This document shows positions 1 through 9,590 of a stretch of 64,000 nucleotides of DNA, in pieces. The position numbers were made by a program, and so were the translations under genes. Position 1 is the stretch's first letter, and the number at the start of each line of letters is the position of its first letter. This DNA comes from Marinithermofilum abyssi (GTDB lineage: Bacteria; Bacillota; Bacilli; Thermoactinomycetales; DSM-45169), in NCBI RefSeq assembly GCF_014641195.1, contig NZ_BMHQ01000010.1, forward strand, positions 1 through 64,000, given 5' to 3'. Under the pieces are notes generated by a model, which did not search any database, had not been told where the DNA came from, and saw only the letters and a list, made by a program, of their open reading frames with translations.

Positions 1-7
1 GAAAGAT

Positions 8-126
8 GTCTGGTGATGATAGCGGAGGGGAACCACCCGTTCCCATACCGAACACGGAAGTTAAGCCCTCCAGCGCCGATGGTACTGAGGGGGAGACCCC
101 TTGGGAGAGTAGGACGTTGCCAGGCA
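8..126 (+). rRNA. rrf: 5S ribosomal RNA
   Basis: This stretch has the length (about 118 nt) and hallmark segments of a bacterial 5S rRNA, including the conserved CCGAACACGGAAGTTAAG block at about 47-64 and a closing 3' arm (TGCCAGGCA) that pairs with the 5' TGTCTGGTG. It is followed by a tRNA cluster, so the 16S and 23S genes of this operon should lie just upstream of the window. The exact ends are uncertain by a few bases. Confidence 0.95.
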
Positions 127-221
127 TCCTGCTCCATACGGAGCGGAAGAAAATACCTGTTGCAAAGTACAGCAGTACGATATATAATATACCTTGTCCG
201 TTGAAAAACGGAACGCAATAA

Positions 222-296
222 TCCTCAGTAGCTCAATGGTAGAGCGCCCGGCTGTTAACCGGTAGGTTGCAGGTTCGAGTCCTGCCTGAGGAGCCA
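222..296 (+). tRNA. tRNA-Asn (GTT)
   Basis: A full cloverleaf is visible: acceptor arm TCCTCAG/CTGAGGA, anticodon loop CTGTTAA giving GTT, T-loop TTCGAGT and an encoded CCA end. It is the first of eight tRNAs behind the 5S gene. Confidence 0.96.
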
Positions 297-297
297 T

Positions 298-373
298 GCT
301 CCCATAGCTCAGTCGGTAGAGCGCTTCCATGGTAAGGAAGAGGTCACCAGTTCGAGTCTGGTTGGGAGCTCCA
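298..373 (+). tRNA. tRNA-Thr (GGT)
   Basis: Acceptor arm GCTCCCA/TGGGAGC, anticodon stem CTTCC/GGAAG with loop ATGGTAA giving anticodon GGT, T-loop TTCGAGT and encoded CCA. It is separated from tRNA-Asn by a single base. Confidence 0.95.
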
Positions 374-377
374 TCAA

Positions 378-453
378 GGCCCGTTGGTGAAGCGGTTAAC
401 ACACCAGCCTTTCACGCTGGCATGCAGGGGTTCGAATCCCCTACGGGTCACCA
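378..453 (+). tRNA. tRNA-Glu (TTC)
   Basis: Acceptor arm GGCCCGT/ACGGGTC, anticodon stem CCAGC/GCTGG with loop CTTTCAC giving TTC, T-loop TTCGAAT, encoded CCA. Confidence 0.95.
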
Positions 454-480
454 TACAGCGCCTTACGGCGCTCACATCAT

Positions 481-556
481 GGACGGTTAGCTCAGCTGGG
501 AGAGCACCTGCCTTACAAGCAGGGGGTCGCAGGTTCGAGCCCTGCACCGTCCACCA
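481..556 (+). tRNA. tRNA-Val (TAC)
   Basis: Acceptor arm GGACGGT/ACCGTCC, anticodon stem CCTGC/GCAGG with loop CTTACAA giving TAC, T-loop TTCGAGC, encoded CCA. Confidence 0.95.
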
Positions 557-561
557 CTTGT

Positions 562-646
562 GGAGGGATAGCGAAGTGGCCAAACGCAGCAGACTGTAAA
601 TCTGCCGGCTCTGCCTTCGTAGGTTCGAATCCTACTCCCTCCACCA
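562..646 (+). tRNA. tRNA-Tyr (GTA)
   Basis: At 85 nt this is a class II tRNA with a long variable arm. Acceptor arm GGAGGGA/TCCCTCC, anticodon loop CTGTAAA giving GTA, T-loop TTCGAAT and encoded CCA. Confidence 0.95.
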
Positions 647-652
647 TCTTGA

Positions 653-727
653 TGGGGAGTAGCCAAGTGGTAAGGCAACGGACTTTGACTCCGTGATGCG
701 TAGGTTCGATCCCTACCTCCCCAGCCA
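653..727 (+). tRNA. tRNA-Gln (TTG)
   Basis: Acceptor arm TGGGGAG/CTCCCCA, anticodon stem ACGGA/TCCGT with loop CTTTGAC giving TTG, T-loop TTCGATC, encoded CCA. Confidence 0.95.
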
Positions 728-736
728 AATTTATAT

Positions 737-812
737 GAGCCATTAGCTCAGTTGGCAGAGCACCTGACTTTTAATCAGGGTGTCCCAGGTTCGAATCCTG
801 GATGGCTCACCA
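737..812 (+). tRNA. tRNA-Lys (TTT)
   Basis: Acceptor arm GAGCCAT/ATGGCTC, anticodon stem CCTGA/TCAGG with loop CTTTTAA giving TTT, T-loop TTCGAAT, encoded CCA. Confidence 0.95.
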
Positions 813-815
813 TAT

Positions 816-890
816 GCGGAAGTGGCTCAGGGGTAGAGCACCGCCTTGCCAAGGCGGGGGTCGCGGGTTCGAATCCCGTCTTCCGCTCCA
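816..890 (+). tRNA. tRNA-Gly (GCC)
   Basis: Acceptor arm GCGGAAG/CTTCCGC, anticodon stem CCGCC/GGCGG with loop TTGCCAA giving GCC, T-loop TTCGAAT, encoded CCA. It is the last tRNA before the operon terminator. Confidence 0.95.
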
Positions 891-897
891 AACAAAG

Positions 898-925
898 AAG
901 CTCTCGTAAGAGAGCTTTTTTCTTT
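898..925 (+). terminator. Terminator of the rRNA-tRNA operon
   Basis: A perfect 8-bp stem (AAGCTCTC / GAGAGCTT) with a GTAA loop is followed directly by a T-rich run, the classic intrinsic terminator form, 8 bases after the last tRNA. Confidence 0.92.
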
Positions 926-1265
926 TGTGCTGAATCGGGAATATAAAAAATTTTTTATAAACCGCCTTGATTACCTATTCACCAAGTGCCTTTGTTGGAA
1001 AGGGATCCGATGTTTATGGCCATCTGGATGGTGTTTTTAACAATCTAGAAAAATGCGTACGGTTCGGTGGTTTTGTCGATGTCGTTCTTTTCTAGGGCGG
1101 TTGGAAAGACCTGTGAGGATGGGGAGTGTCTTGTTGGAGAATGATAATTATGCAAACTGCAAAGGACAGCTCATCTCGTTACCCCAAAAGGAACCGACGG
1201 TGTATGCTACAATAAAAAGCGTTAACAAGCGAAATCACTCGCGAAGGAAGACGGGGGTAGAACGA
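926..1265. other. Intergenic region before rocF
   Basis: I see no convincing gene here. A reading frame is open from about 1053 into rocF, but its 71 extra residues look unlike any arginase N-terminus. A possible -10 (TACAAT, 1208-1213) lies 52 bases before the rocF start but has no good -35 partner, and I found no sigma-54 type -24/-12 element such as drives roc genes in Bacillus subtilis. Confidence 0.5.
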
Positions 1266-2177
1266 ATGACTGCACAAACCAAACAACCGATTTCCATTGT
1301 GGGTGTGCCCATGGACCTTGGTGCTGGACGTCGCGGAGTCGATATGGGGCCCAGTGCGATCCGATATGCTTCTGTAAAGGAAAAGTTGACTGGGTTAGGC
1401 TATCAAGTGGAGGATCGAGGCAACTTGCATGTCCCCACACCGGAGTCTCATGAAGAGGGCGATCAACAGCTGAAATATCTTCGCGAAATCACTACTGTGA
1501 GTGAACAGTTAGCCCAGGAAGTATCCACAATCAAGGACAACGGCCGCTTTCCTTTGGTGTTGGGCGGAGATCACAGTATCGCCATCGGTTCCATTGCCGG
1601 CTTGGCGAAGCACCATCGACAAATGGGTGTGATCTGGTTTGATGCGCATGGCGACCTGAACACGGCTGAAACAAGCCCATCGGGGAATATCCACGGCATG
1701 TCTCTAGCGGCTTCTCTCGGGTTCGGGCATCCGGACCTGGTGCAGTGTGCAGGCTATGCACCAAAGATCAAGCCCGAGAATGTGGTCATCATCGGCGCTC
1801 GTGAATTGGATCCGGGTGAGAAAGAGCTTATTAGGAAGCAGGGCATTCGCGTTTTTACCATGCACGACGTGGATCGTATGGGAATGGGTGCTGTGATGGA
1901 GGAAACCCTGAATATCGTGACCAATGGTACGGACGGAGTCCATCTCAGCCTGGACTTGGATGGGTTGGATCCCAATGACTGTCCGGGTGTTGGAACCCCC
2001 GTCGCCGGTGGTTTGACATACCGGGAAAGTCACTTGGCTATGGAAATGCTGGCGGAGGCGAATGTACTGACTTCTGCCGAATTTGTCGAGGTAAACCCGA
2101 TTCTCGATTCCAGCAACCGCACCGCCAAAGTAGCTGTAGCCTTGATCGGATCCGTTTTTGGCGAGAAAGTACTTTAA
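1266..2177 (+). CDS. rocF: Arginase
   Basis: The 303-residue product is a cytoplasmic, manganese-dependent arginase of the ureohydrolase family that splits L-arginine into ornithine and urea. The metal-binding motifs are all present in order: GGDHSIAIGS (about residues 97-106), DAHGD (about 123-127) and SLDLDGLDP (about 226-234). Length matches Bacillus RocF (about 300). I chose the ATG at 1266 because the protein then starts MTAQTKQPISIVGVP, as in the family, and a GGGGGT ribosome-binding site lies 8 bases upstream; the frame is open further upstream but without family similarity. It stands alone, not in a rocDEF-type operon. Confidence 0.95.
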   Translation: MTAQTKQPISIVGVPMDLGAGRRGVDMGPSAIRYASVKEKLTGLGYQVEDRGNLHVPTPESHEEGDQQLKYLREITTVSEQLAQEVSTIKDNGRFPLVLGGDHSIAIGSIAGLAKHHRQMGVIWFDAHGDLNTAETSPSGNIHGMSLAASLGFGHPDLVQCAGYAPKIKPENVVIIGARELDPGEKELIRKQGIRVFTMHDVDRMGMGAVMEETLNIVTNGTDGVHLSLDLDGLDPNDCPGVGTPVAGGLTYRESHLAMEMLAEANVLTSAEFVEVNPILDSSNRTAKVAVALIGSVFGEKVL

Positions 2178-2439
2178 AATAAAAAACGGATTCCAAGCAA
2201 CTGGAACCGTTGAAGGGATTTTGGAGTGAAAGGAAGCGCCGGACAACCTTGCACGTCCATATCCGTAATAACGCACCTTTCAATTGCTTAGGGAACCGGT
2301 CTTTTTGTGAAGGATGGGTTGATGCCGTGGTCAGCGGCATGGGTCAGGTAATGAAAAGTGGATACATCCTTCTGCATTACAATGAGCCGGAGATGGACGT
2401 TGAATAGGTATCAAGTGATGAAATGATTCACGAGAATCC

Positions 2440-2474
2440 AGGGCTATTCGCTGGTCAGGCGATGGCCCTTTTTT
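2440..2474 (+). terminator. Probable terminator between rocF and ppc
   Basis: AGGGC-TATTCGC and GCGATGGCCCT form an imperfect hairpin around a short loop, followed by TTTTTT. The stretch between the rocF stop (2178) and this hairpin holds no gene that I can support; it includes a weaker dyad without T-run at about 2189-2212. Confidence 0.7.
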
Positions 2475-2576
2475 GATTGGAAAGAACTTGGGATTGTCCG
2501 GCGGTTTTTCTATGATAAAATAAGGGTAATGTATAAAAATACAGAGGTCAATACTTTTTACACTTTTCCAACGGGA

Positions 2577-2605
2577 TTTTCCTATCTCAAGATATCTGTT
2601 ACAAT
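2577..2605 (+). promoter_or_regulatory. Possible sigma-A promoter of ppc
   Basis: An extended -10 (TG-T-TACAAT, 2597-2605) has a weak -35 (TTTTCC, 2577-2582) at 17-bp spacing. It would give a leader of about 140 nt for ppc. The weak -35 makes this only a candidate. Confidence 0.35.
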
Positions 2606-2751
2606 ACTTTAAATCCCTTTTTCCACCTCTCTCGGCTTCTTTCCGTAAAAACCCCTTGTGAATAAGCAATATGTTCCAACAAGAGAAAAAAATCGAAACA
2701 TTTGTTTCCATCTTATTTTTGAATATTTCCGTGTGAGAGGTGATGTGATAC

Positions 2752-5538
2752 ATGCGTCAACAGCAAACTGCGCGTACTCAGGAATTGGAGAAAGACCATC
2801 CTTTACGTAAAGATGTTCGCTTTCTGGGGAACATTTTGGGCGAAGTGTTGGTAATGCAGGGAGGACAGGCTCTCTTGGATCATGTAGAAAGAATCAGAGA
2901 GATGACCAAGGAGTTGCGTACTTCCTGTCGACCCGAGAGGCTGGAGGAGTGTAAAGCACTGATCCGGCAGCTTACTCCTGAGATGCGGCGGGATGTGATT
3001 CGTGCATTTGCTCTCTATTTTCAGCTGGTCAACATCGCCGAACAGAATCATCGGGTTCGCCGACATCGGGAGTATCGCAGAGCCAAGGAGGGTGAGCCGC
3101 AACCGCACTCCATTGAAAGTGCTGTTCGGGCATTAAAAGCCCAAGGGTTGACCGCGGATCAAGTAGAGGAGCTCCTGGATCAGTTGTACTTGGAGTTAGT
3201 CATCACAGCCCACCCGACGGAAGCGGTACGGCGTACCATTTTGGATATTCACCATCGGATCGCTGAAAAAATGGCGAAGCTGGATGATACGCTTCTGACG
3301 GAACAGGAACGCGATCAGATTCGAGAGGAATTGCGGGCGGAGGTTCTTACCCTTTGGCAAACCCATGAACTGCGCCAACGAAAGCCCACCGTAATCGATG
3401 AAGTGCGCAACGGGCTCTACTACTTGGATGAAACCTTATTCGAGGTCGTGCCGGAAGTTCACAGAGAGCTGGAACATTCCCTTCATCGTCACTATCCGGA
3501 ACGGGATTGGCATGTTCCCTGCTATCTCCGTTTTGGTTCGTGGATTGGGGGAGACCGGGACGGCAACCCTTCTGTTACCCATGACGTGACATGGCGGACG
3601 TTGGAAATGCAACGGGAACTGGTGATTTATAAATACGAACAGTCCTTGTACTCCCTTATTCAAAAGCTGAGTCATTCTACCCGCATTGTACAAGTGACGC
3701 ATGAACTCTTGCAGTCCCTGAAAGCGGATGAGCAGGAAGTGACTCTGGGGGATATCGGAGAAGGGGAATGGCGCAACGAGGATGAACCGTATCGCCGGAA
3801 ATGCACCTATATGTTAGCCCGCCTTCGTCATACACGAAAAGGTCATAAGGAGCGGGGCTATTATGCCGATGCGCGGCAGTTCTTACAGGATCTCCAGATG
3901 ATTGATCGCAGCCTGCGCACCCACCACGCCCATGCCATTGCAGACGGCGAGCTGGCTCTGTTGATCCGCCAGGTGGAATTGTTCGGGTTTCACTTGGTCA
4001 CTCTGGATATTCGGCAGGATAGCGGCGAACACGAAAGCGCCCTGACCGAAATCCTGGCCAACCTGGGTATTGTGGAGCGGTATGATCAGCTGGGTGAAAA
4101 GGAGAAAGTCAAGCTGTTAACGGAGCTGTTGGCGGATCCACGCCCGCTTACCTCTTCCTTTATGGAGTTCTCTGAAGGAACGCGGGAAACCTTACACCTG
4201 TTCCAAACAATCGCACGGGCGAAAAAAGAGTTTGGTCAGGATGTGATCCGTAACTATTTGATTTCCATGACCCAGGGAACCAGCGATTTGCTGGAAGTGG
4301 TGTTGTTTGCAAAAGAAGTGGGGCTGTATCGTCTTCATGGGAAACAGAAAACATCGGAACTGCATGTAGTCCCCTTGTTGGAAACCATCGACGATCTGCA
4401 TCATGCCCGGGAAATCATGGAGAACTTCTATCAGCATCCTTGCTATGTGCCAGTCGAGATAGGCGGACGCAAAGTGCAGGAGATTATGCTCGGCTATTCC
4501 GACAGCAACAAGGACGGCGGCATGCTAACGGCCAACTGGGAACTTTTCCGGGCACAAAAAGATCTGTTTCGCTTGTCGCAAAAATACGGGCTGCATGTTC
4601 GTTTCTTCCATGGACGTGGCGGAGCGTTGGGCCGTGGTGGCGGGCCGCTTAACCAAAGCATCATGGCACAGCCGCCGGAAACCTTGGCAGGCGGCGTAAA
4701 GATCACAGAGCAGGGGGAAGTGTTATCTTCCCGGTATGCACTGAAACCTATCGCCTACCGGAGCCTGGAGCAAGCGACTTCAGCTCTGTTGACATCTGCC
4801 GCTTCCATATTTACCGGAGAGATCGCTGAGCCGAACCCGGAATGGACCGATGTGATGGAAAAGGTCTCCGAGGCTTCCCTGAAAAAATACCAACAACTGG
4901 TGTTCGATGATCCCGGCTTCCTCGACTTTTTTAACGAAGCCACTCCCTTGCCGGAAATCGGGGAGCTGAAAATCGGTTCCCGCCCGACACGCCGTAAAAA
5001 CAGCCGAGCCTTTGAAAACCTGCGGGCGATTCCATGGGTGTTCTCTTGGACGCAAAGCCGCAATCTATTCCCCGCTTGGTACGCAGCAGGCACGGGCCTG
5101 GCCGGGTTTGCAGAGGCAAGTCCGGATGGTTTGAAAACATTGCAACGGATGTATCAGGAGTGGCCTTATTTCCGCTCACTGGTGGACAATCTCCAGATGG
5201 CTCTCGCCAAGGCGGATTTCGTGATTGCAAAAGAATATTCCACATTGGCTACGGACCCGGAGGTTCGGGATCGGATTTATCGAACGATCGAAGAAGAATA
5301 CCGGCGGACCCGGGAAAGCGTGTTGGCGATCACCGGTCAGGAAGAGATTCTGGATCATATCCCGGTGATTCAAGAGTCTATCCGTTTGCGCAATCCGTAT
5401 GTGGATCCTCTCAGCTTTATCCAAGTACATCTGCTGGGTGCCCGACGCACGGAAGCGGGAGATCCGCATCCTGAACAACTGGAAGATGTACTTTTGACCA
5501 TCAACGGGATTGCTGCTGGCTTACGCAATACAGGATAA
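2752..5538 (+). CDS. ppc: Phosphoenolpyruvate carboxylase
   Basis: A 928-residue homologue of bacterial PEP carboxylase, which adds bicarbonate to PEP to make oxaloacetate and refill the TCA cycle. Signature segments are visible: the ITAHPTEAVRR block with the catalytic histidine (about residue 154), the GSWIGGDRDGNP segment (about 262), the GYSDSNKDGG segment (about 580), FFHGRGGALGRGGGP (about 622) and the C-terminal NPYVDPLSFIQ ending close to the usual ..NTG terminus. The ATG at 2752 follows a GAGAGGTGATG ribosome-binding site. It is a single-gene unit. Spacing to the neighbours and terminators on both sides suggest independent transcription. Confidence 0.97.
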   Translation: MRQQQTARTQELEKDHPLRKDVRFLGNILGEVLVMQGGQALLDHVERIREMTKELRTSCRPERLEECKALIRQLTPEMRRDVIRAFALYFQLVNIAEQNHRVRRHREYRRAKEGEPQPHSIESAVRALKAQGLTADQVEELLDQLYLELVITAHPTEAVRRTILDIHHRIAEKMAKLDDTLLTEQERDQIREELRAEVLTLWQTHELRQRKPTVIDEVRNGLYYLDETLFEVVPEVHRELEHSLHRHYPERDWHVPCYLRFGSWIGGDRDGNPSVTHDVTWRTLEMQRELVIYKYEQSLYSLIQKLSHSTRIVQVTHELLQSLKADEQEVTLGDIGEGEWRNEDEPYRRKCTYMLARLRHTRKGHKERGYYADARQFLQDLQMIDRSLRTHHAHAIADGELALLIRQVELFGFHLVTLDIRQDSGEHESALTEILANLGIVERYDQLGEKEKVKLLTELLADPRPLTSSFMEFSEGTRETLHLFQTIARAKKEFGQDVIRNYLISMTQGTSDLLEVVLFAKEVGLYRLHGKQKTSELHVVPLLETIDDLHHAREIMENFYQHPCYVPVEIGGRKVQEIMLGYSDSNKDGGMLTANWELFRAQKDLFRLSQKYGLHVRFFHGRGGALGRGGGPLNQSIMAQPPETLAGGVKITEQGEVLSSRYALKPIAYRSLEQATSALLTSAASIFTGEIAEPNPEWTDVMEKVSEASLKKYQQLVFDDPGFLDFFNEATPLPEIGELKIGSRPTRRKNSRAFENLRAIPWVFSWTQSRNLFPAWYAAGTGLAGFAEASPDGLKTLQRMYQEWPYFRSLVDNLQMALAKADFVIAKEYSTLATDPEVRDRIYRTIEEEYRRTRESVLAITGQEEILDHIPVIQESIRLRNPYVDPLSFIQVHLLGARRTEAGDPHPEQLEDVLLTINGIAAGLRNTG

Positions 5539-6106
5539 ATGAAAGACCCGATAGGAAGTAAAATGCCGGGGACTCGCCGAAATTTGCAAAAGAATGTAGT
5601 TTTTTAATGAATGATCCGCTGATACCTTTATAAACGAAATATTTTCCTAACAAGGAAAAGGAGTAAAGGTGAGGAGCTGGATCACCGTAACGAGTAAAGG
5701 TCTCCTGTTTCAGGAGGCCTCTTCTCTTTGGGAATGCAGGATATCAAGGACAGATCAGGCGAGGTCTCACCATGGGCGGCAAGGAAGGGGAGGGCGATGG
5801 GTATCATCGAACTTTTAAGCCAGAATTGCACGGGGAGATTCATTAGCGTCAAGTCTGTGATAATGCTGCGTGATATGAACCAACTGCCTTTGGCTACGAT
5901 CGGATGGACCTTACATCTTCCTGTGACGCCGGTCAAGACGCGGGTGCATCGGGGGAAGAGAGGCTTTACGCAACCGTTTGGCTTCCTCACTGTAGGGCAT
6001 TTCATTTTTTCGCCAGATATCGCATAATGAAAGTGAGGGAGGAATTTCGGGCGGCAGACTGGTAGCATACTACATGAGAGAAGGAACGGACTGATGGAGG
6101 GGCTCA
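5539..6106. other. Intergenic region between ppc and cdaA
   Basis: No gene is supported; open frames here on both strands look like noise. The part before the terminator carries a 10-bp direct repeat (GAGTAAAGGT at about 5661 and 5691) and a small hairpin GGTGA/TCACC at about 5668-5686. I see no clear cdaA promoter. Confidence 0.4.
5699..5729 (+). terminator. Probable ppc terminator
   Basis: GGTCTCCTG and CAGGAGGCC pair almost perfectly around TTT, followed by a pyrimidine-rich CTTCTCTTT tract. The T-run is interrupted, so termination may be partial. Confidence 0.65.
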
Positions 6107-6919
6107 ATGGATGTACTGGATGGAGTAACCCAATATGTCAGCGACATTGTCGACATACTCATAGTGAGCTATGTCATCTATAAATTGCTGCTGTTGCTGC
6201 GGGGAACCCGTGCCGTCCAACTGCTCAAAGGGATTTCCGTGGTGATCGCCGTTTGGATGATTGCGAGCTTTTTTCGATTGTCCACCTTGCAATGGCTGAT
6301 GGAAAACCTGTTTTCTGTCGGCGTGATTGTGGTGCTGATCATTTTCCAGCCAGAGTTGCGGCGGGCTCTGGAGCAGTTGGGGCGCGGCGGCTTTTTCAGC
6401 CGCAGTGTGCAGCTTGATGAACAAGTGCTCACCAAAACGGTTGGCGAAATTATTAAGGCGGTCTCCCATCTGGCTAAACGCCGAATCGGGGCTCTCTTGG
6501 TGATCGAGCGGCGAACGGGGCTGTCGGATTATATTGAGACCGGCATTCAGTTGGAATCCAAATTGGGTTCGGAACTGCTGATCAATATCTTCCTGCCGAA
6601 TACCCCGTTGCATGATGGTGCTGTCATTATACGTCACAACCGAATTATGGCTGCGGGCTGTTATCTGCCTCTGTCGGAAAATCCCTTTATCAGTAAAGAG
6701 CTGGGGACCCGACACCGAGCAGGCATGGGAATGAGCGAGGTATCTGATGCGCTGTGCATCATTGTTTCGGAAGAGACGGGACAGATCTCCCTGGCCATCC
6801 AAGGTCAGTTGGAACGGGGGCTTTCTGAGGAAGAGCTGTTGTCCCGGCTTTACGAAGAGCTAAAACCCCCTGCAAAAAACAACAGCTTCTGGTTGAAAAA
6901 GGGGGAGAAAGATGGATAA
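6107..6919 (+). CDS. cdaA: Diadenylate cyclase CdaA
   Basis: The 270-residue product makes the second messenger c-di-AMP from two ATP. The N-terminal ~90 residues hold three hydrophobic segments for membrane anchoring; the DAC domain follows, with the catalytic DGA (in LHDGAVIIR, about residue 171) and RHR (GTRHRAGMG, about 203) motifs intact. Start ATG at 6107 follows GGAGGGG. It overlaps cdaR by 8 bases and lies two genes upstream of glmM-glmS, the conserved Bacillales order that links c-di-AMP synthesis to cell-wall precursor synthesis. In B. subtilis a sigW-rsiW pair sits just upstream; here an ECF pair lies 7 kb away instead. Confidence 0.96.
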   Translation: MDVLDGVTQYVSDIVDILIVSYVIYKLLLLLRGTRAVQLLKGISVVIAVWMIASFFRLSTLQWLMENLFSVGVIVVLIIFQPELRRALEQLGRGGFFSRSVQLDEQVLTKTVGEIIKAVSHLAKRRIGALLVIERRTGLSDYIETGIQLESKLGSELLINIFLPNTPLHDGAVIIRHNRIMAAGCYLPLSENPFISKELGTRHRAGMGMSEVSDALCIIVSEETGQISLAIQGQLERGLSEEELLSRLYEELKPPAKNNSFWLKKGEKDG

Positions 6920-8117
6920 GTGGCTGCAAAATAACAATATGATCAAATTGATCGCGCTTTGCTTAGCCGTTATGTTGTGGCTGTCCGTCAACGATGCCAC
7001 TTTGACTCTCCCCCGGGAGCGGGAAGCTTCCACCACGATCCGAAATGTGACGTTGGAAGCGCGGTATGATCACGATCGGTATGATGTGATCAAGATGCCG
7101 CAGACGGTGGATTTGTCCCTGCGCGGAGACCGGTTTGCCATGAACATGGTCTCTCCGGAACGATACAAAGCGTATGTCGATTTGACCAAAATGGGCGCCG
7201 GCGTGCATAAAAATGTCCCCGTACGTGTGGAAGGACTTCGCGGCGTAGAGGTGGAAGCACGCCCGGCCAAAGTCGATGTGGTCATGGAAGAAAAGCAGCA
7301 GAAAGAAATGCCGGTAGAAGTGGATGTAATTGGAAAGCCGCATCCCGACTATAAGGTGGGTGAACCCATCGTTCAGCCGATGAAAGTGCTGATCCAGGGA
7401 TCGGAGTCTCTCTTGGATGAAGTGACGGCAGTGAAAGCCGTGGTGAACGTCGAGGGAGCCAAAGAAACCATATCCAAATCGGTCTCGTTACAAGTATACG
7501 GGGAAAACGGCTTGTTGGAAGAAGCAGACGTCAAGCCGGAGGTGGTCGACGTCAAGGTTCCAATAGCCAGCCCCAATGCGGTGGTTCCTTTGAAAGTGGA
7601 TATCGGCAAATATCCTCCCGCTGGCTATGCGGTGCAAAGTATTTCCCCCAATGTGGATGAAGTCACCGTATACGGGCCCAAGGCATATGTACTGGGGCTG
7701 GATTATTACCTGGGGCCGAAGCTGGATTTGTCCGATGCCAATAAGGACCGCACGTATGAACTGCCGTTGCCGATTCGGGGAGACGCAGTCAAAGTGGAAC
7801 CGGAAAGTGTGGAAATCGCTGTGGACATCGTCAAGGGAGAAACGAAAAAGATCGACGATGTTCCGATCAAAATCAACGGCCTGGAAGAGGGGGAACAGGT
7901 TGGTTTTATCCAACCTGCAACCCAAAAAGTGGATCTGACACTGTTTGGTGCACCTTCTTTGCTGGAAAATGTAGATCGCGGGGATATAGAAGCCTATATC
8001 GACGCCGGAAAGCTATCTACAGACGTACAGGAAGTACCGATACAGGTGAGTCTTCCGAACTACATTCGTCTCAGCGGGGACTTGGATTTGAAAGCGAAGG
8101 TGCAATTGACGCGATAG
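6912..8117 (+). CDS. cdaR: CdaA regulatory protein (YbbR domains)
   Basis: A 401-residue membrane-anchored protein with one N-terminal transmembrane helix (about residues 9-25) and an extracellular run of about four YbbR repeats, recognisable from recurring DVxVxGKP / VxPxxVxVxG-type strand patterns. In the family it binds CdaA and tunes its cyclase activity. The start overlaps the end of cdaA, indicating translational coupling. Confidence 0.94.
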   Translation: MDKWLQNNNMIKLIALCLAVMLWLSVNDATLTLPREREASTTIRNVTLEARYDHDRYDVIKMPQTVDLSLRGDRFAMNMVSPERYKAYVDLTKMGAGVHKNVPVRVEGLRGVEVEARPAKVDVVMEEKQQKEMPVEVDVIGKPHPDYKVGEPIVQPMKVLIQGSESLLDEVTAVKAVVNVEGAKETISKSVSLQVYGENGLLEEADVKPEVVDVKVPIASPNAVVPLKVDIGKYPPAGYAVQSISPNVDEVTVYGPKAYVLGLDYYLGPKLDLSDANKDRTYELPLPIRGDAVKVEPESVEIAVDIVKGETKKIDDVPIKINGLEEGEQVGFIQPATQKVDLTLFGAPSLLENVDRGDIEAYIDAGKLSTDVQEVPIQVSLPNYIRLSGDLDLKAKVQLTR

Positions 8118-8141
8118 ACAGGGATTTTGAGGAGGAGAATC

Positions 8142-9497
8142 ATGGGTAAATATTTCGGAACGGACGGGATCCGCGGAGTAGCCAACCGGGATCTGACCCC
8201 GGAATTGGCTTACCGACTGGGGCGTGCCGGCGCTTTTGTCCTGACGAAAAAAGCGGGCGCGGAGGTACGTCCCCGGGTGGTGATCGGCCGAGATACCCGG
8301 CTGTCCGGTGAGATGTTGGAATCTGCTATCATCGCAGGCATGTTGTCCATCGGTGTGGATGTGATTCGACTAGGTGTAATATCCACGCCGGGTGTTGCCT
8401 ATTTAACACGTGACTTGGATGCCAGCGCCGGTGTAATGATTTCAGCCTCTCACAATCCTTTTGAAGATAATGGAATCAAATTTTTTGGCGCAGACGGTTT
8501 TAAACTGCTGGACGAAATGGAAGAGGAAATCGAATCTCTTTTGGATGAACCGGAAGATCAGCTTCCCCGTCCAATCGGAGCTGAAATCGGCCGGGTGGAG
8601 GATCGTTTTGATGCGTATCAACGCTATCTTTCCCATCTGAAATCCACCATCCAAACAGATTTGTGCGGCATGCACATTGTAGTGGATTGCGCCAATGGAG
8701 CTGCTTCCAAATTGGCCCCCCAGCTGTTGCGGGATTTGGGTGCTGACGTAACCGCTCTCTACGATGATCCGGACGGAACGAATATCAACGTCGATTGCGG
8801 CTCCACTCACCCTGAGCAGCTTCAGCAACAGGTGGTACAGCGGCAGGCCCATCTGGGAATCGCCTTTGACGGGGATGCCGACCGCCTGATCGCCGTGGAT
8901 GAGCAAGGCAACCTGGTGGATGGTGACCATGTGCTGTGTATTTGCGGTAGCTTCATGAAAGAGGCCGGTGAGTTAAAAGGCGATACGGTGGTCACCACCG
9001 TGATGAGCAATATCGGCCTCTACAAGGCGTTGGAATCGATGCAGATCGCTGCCAAACAGACCAAAGTGGGCGACCGTTACGTGATGGAAGCGATGCGGGA
9101 AGGCGGCTTCAATCTCGGAGGCGAACAATCGGGTCACATCATCTTCCTGGACCACAATACCACCGGAGACGGCATGCTGACAGCATTGCAATTGCTGCAG
9201 GTGGTGAAGGAGAAAGGGGTTACCCTGAGCCAGCTGGCCCAGATGATGACCAAGTATCCGCAGATCCTGGTCAATGTCCGGGTCAAGGAGAAAGAAGGCT
9301 GGGATCAGAACGAAGCGATCACTGGGAAAATCAAGGAAGTGGAAGCCGCTCTCGGTTCTGACGGCCGGGTGTTGGTTCGTCCTTCCGGCACGGAGCCATT
9401 GATTCGCGTGATGGCAGAAGGTCCGGATGAAGCAGTACTGAAGCAGTATGTAGACAGCATTGCTAACGTGATTCGGGCGGAGATTGGTGAAGATTAA
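8142..9497 (+). CDS. glmM: Phosphoglucosamine mutase
   Basis: The 451-residue product converts glucosamine-6-phosphate to glucosamine-1-phosphate for UDP-GlcNAc synthesis. Family motifs: N-terminal [10 protein letters not shown], phosphoserine loop ISASHNP with the active-site serine near 103, magnesium-binding DGDADR (about 240-245), sugar-binding GGEQSGH and phosphate-binding [11 protein letters not shown]. The ATG at 8142 follows GAGGAGGAG; the frame is open five codons further up but that would bury the ribosome-binding site. It closes the cdaA-cdaR-glmM operon before a strong terminator. Confidence 0.97.
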   Translation: MGKYFGTDGIRGVANRDLTPELAYRLGRAGAFVLTKKAGAEVRPRVVIGRDTRLSGEMLESAIIAGMLSIGVDVIRLGVISTPGVAYLTRDLDASAGVMISASHNPFEDNGIKFFGADGFKLLDEMEEEIESLLDEPEDQLPRPIGAEIGRVEDRFDAYQRYLSHLKSTIQTDLCGMHIVVDCANGAASKLAPQLLRDLGADVTALYDDPDGTNINVDCGSTHPEQLQQQVVQRQAHLGIAFDGDADRLIAVDEQGNLVDGDHVLCICGSFMKEAGELKGDTVVTTVMSNIGLYKALESMQIAAKQTKVGDRYVMEAMREGGFNLGGEQSGHIIFLDHNTTGDGMLTALQLLQVVKEKGVTLSQLAQMMTKYPQILVNVRVKEKEGWDQNEAITGKIKEVEAALGSDGRVLVRPSGTEPLIRVMAEGPDEAVLKQYVDSIANVIRAEIGED

Positions 9498-9523
9498 AAG
9501 GAAGAGAAGATACGCGGTAAATG

Positions 9524-9557
9524 GCCGGAGCACGGCTCCGGCTGTTTTCGCTTTTTT
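9524..9557 (+). terminator. Terminator after glmM
   Basis: Perfect 8-bp stem GCCGGAGC / GCTCCGGC with ACG loop, followed by a T-rich stretch ending in TTTTTT. It separates the cdaA operon from glmS. Confidence 0.9.
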
Positions 9558-9561
9558 GCCC

Positions 9562-9590
9562 TTTACAAAAACGGATCACTTGAATAGCAT
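9562..9590 (+). promoter_or_regulatory. Probable glmS promoter
   Basis: TTTACA (9562-9567) and TAGCAT (9585-9590) at 17-bp spacing resemble a sigma-A promoter. It lies just after the glmM terminator and about 75 nt before the ribozyme, so glmS is likely transcribed on its own. Confidence 0.5.

Noticed and set aside
1053-1265. N-terminal extension of arginase by 71 codons
   Set aside because: The extension is Arg/Cys-rich, unlike arginases, and a ribosome-binding site stands right before ATG 1266.
5728-6027. 99-codon plus frame and a 141-codon minus frame between ppc and cdaA
   Set aside because: Neither has a ribosome-binding site or protein-like composition; they overlap each other across intergenic DNA.
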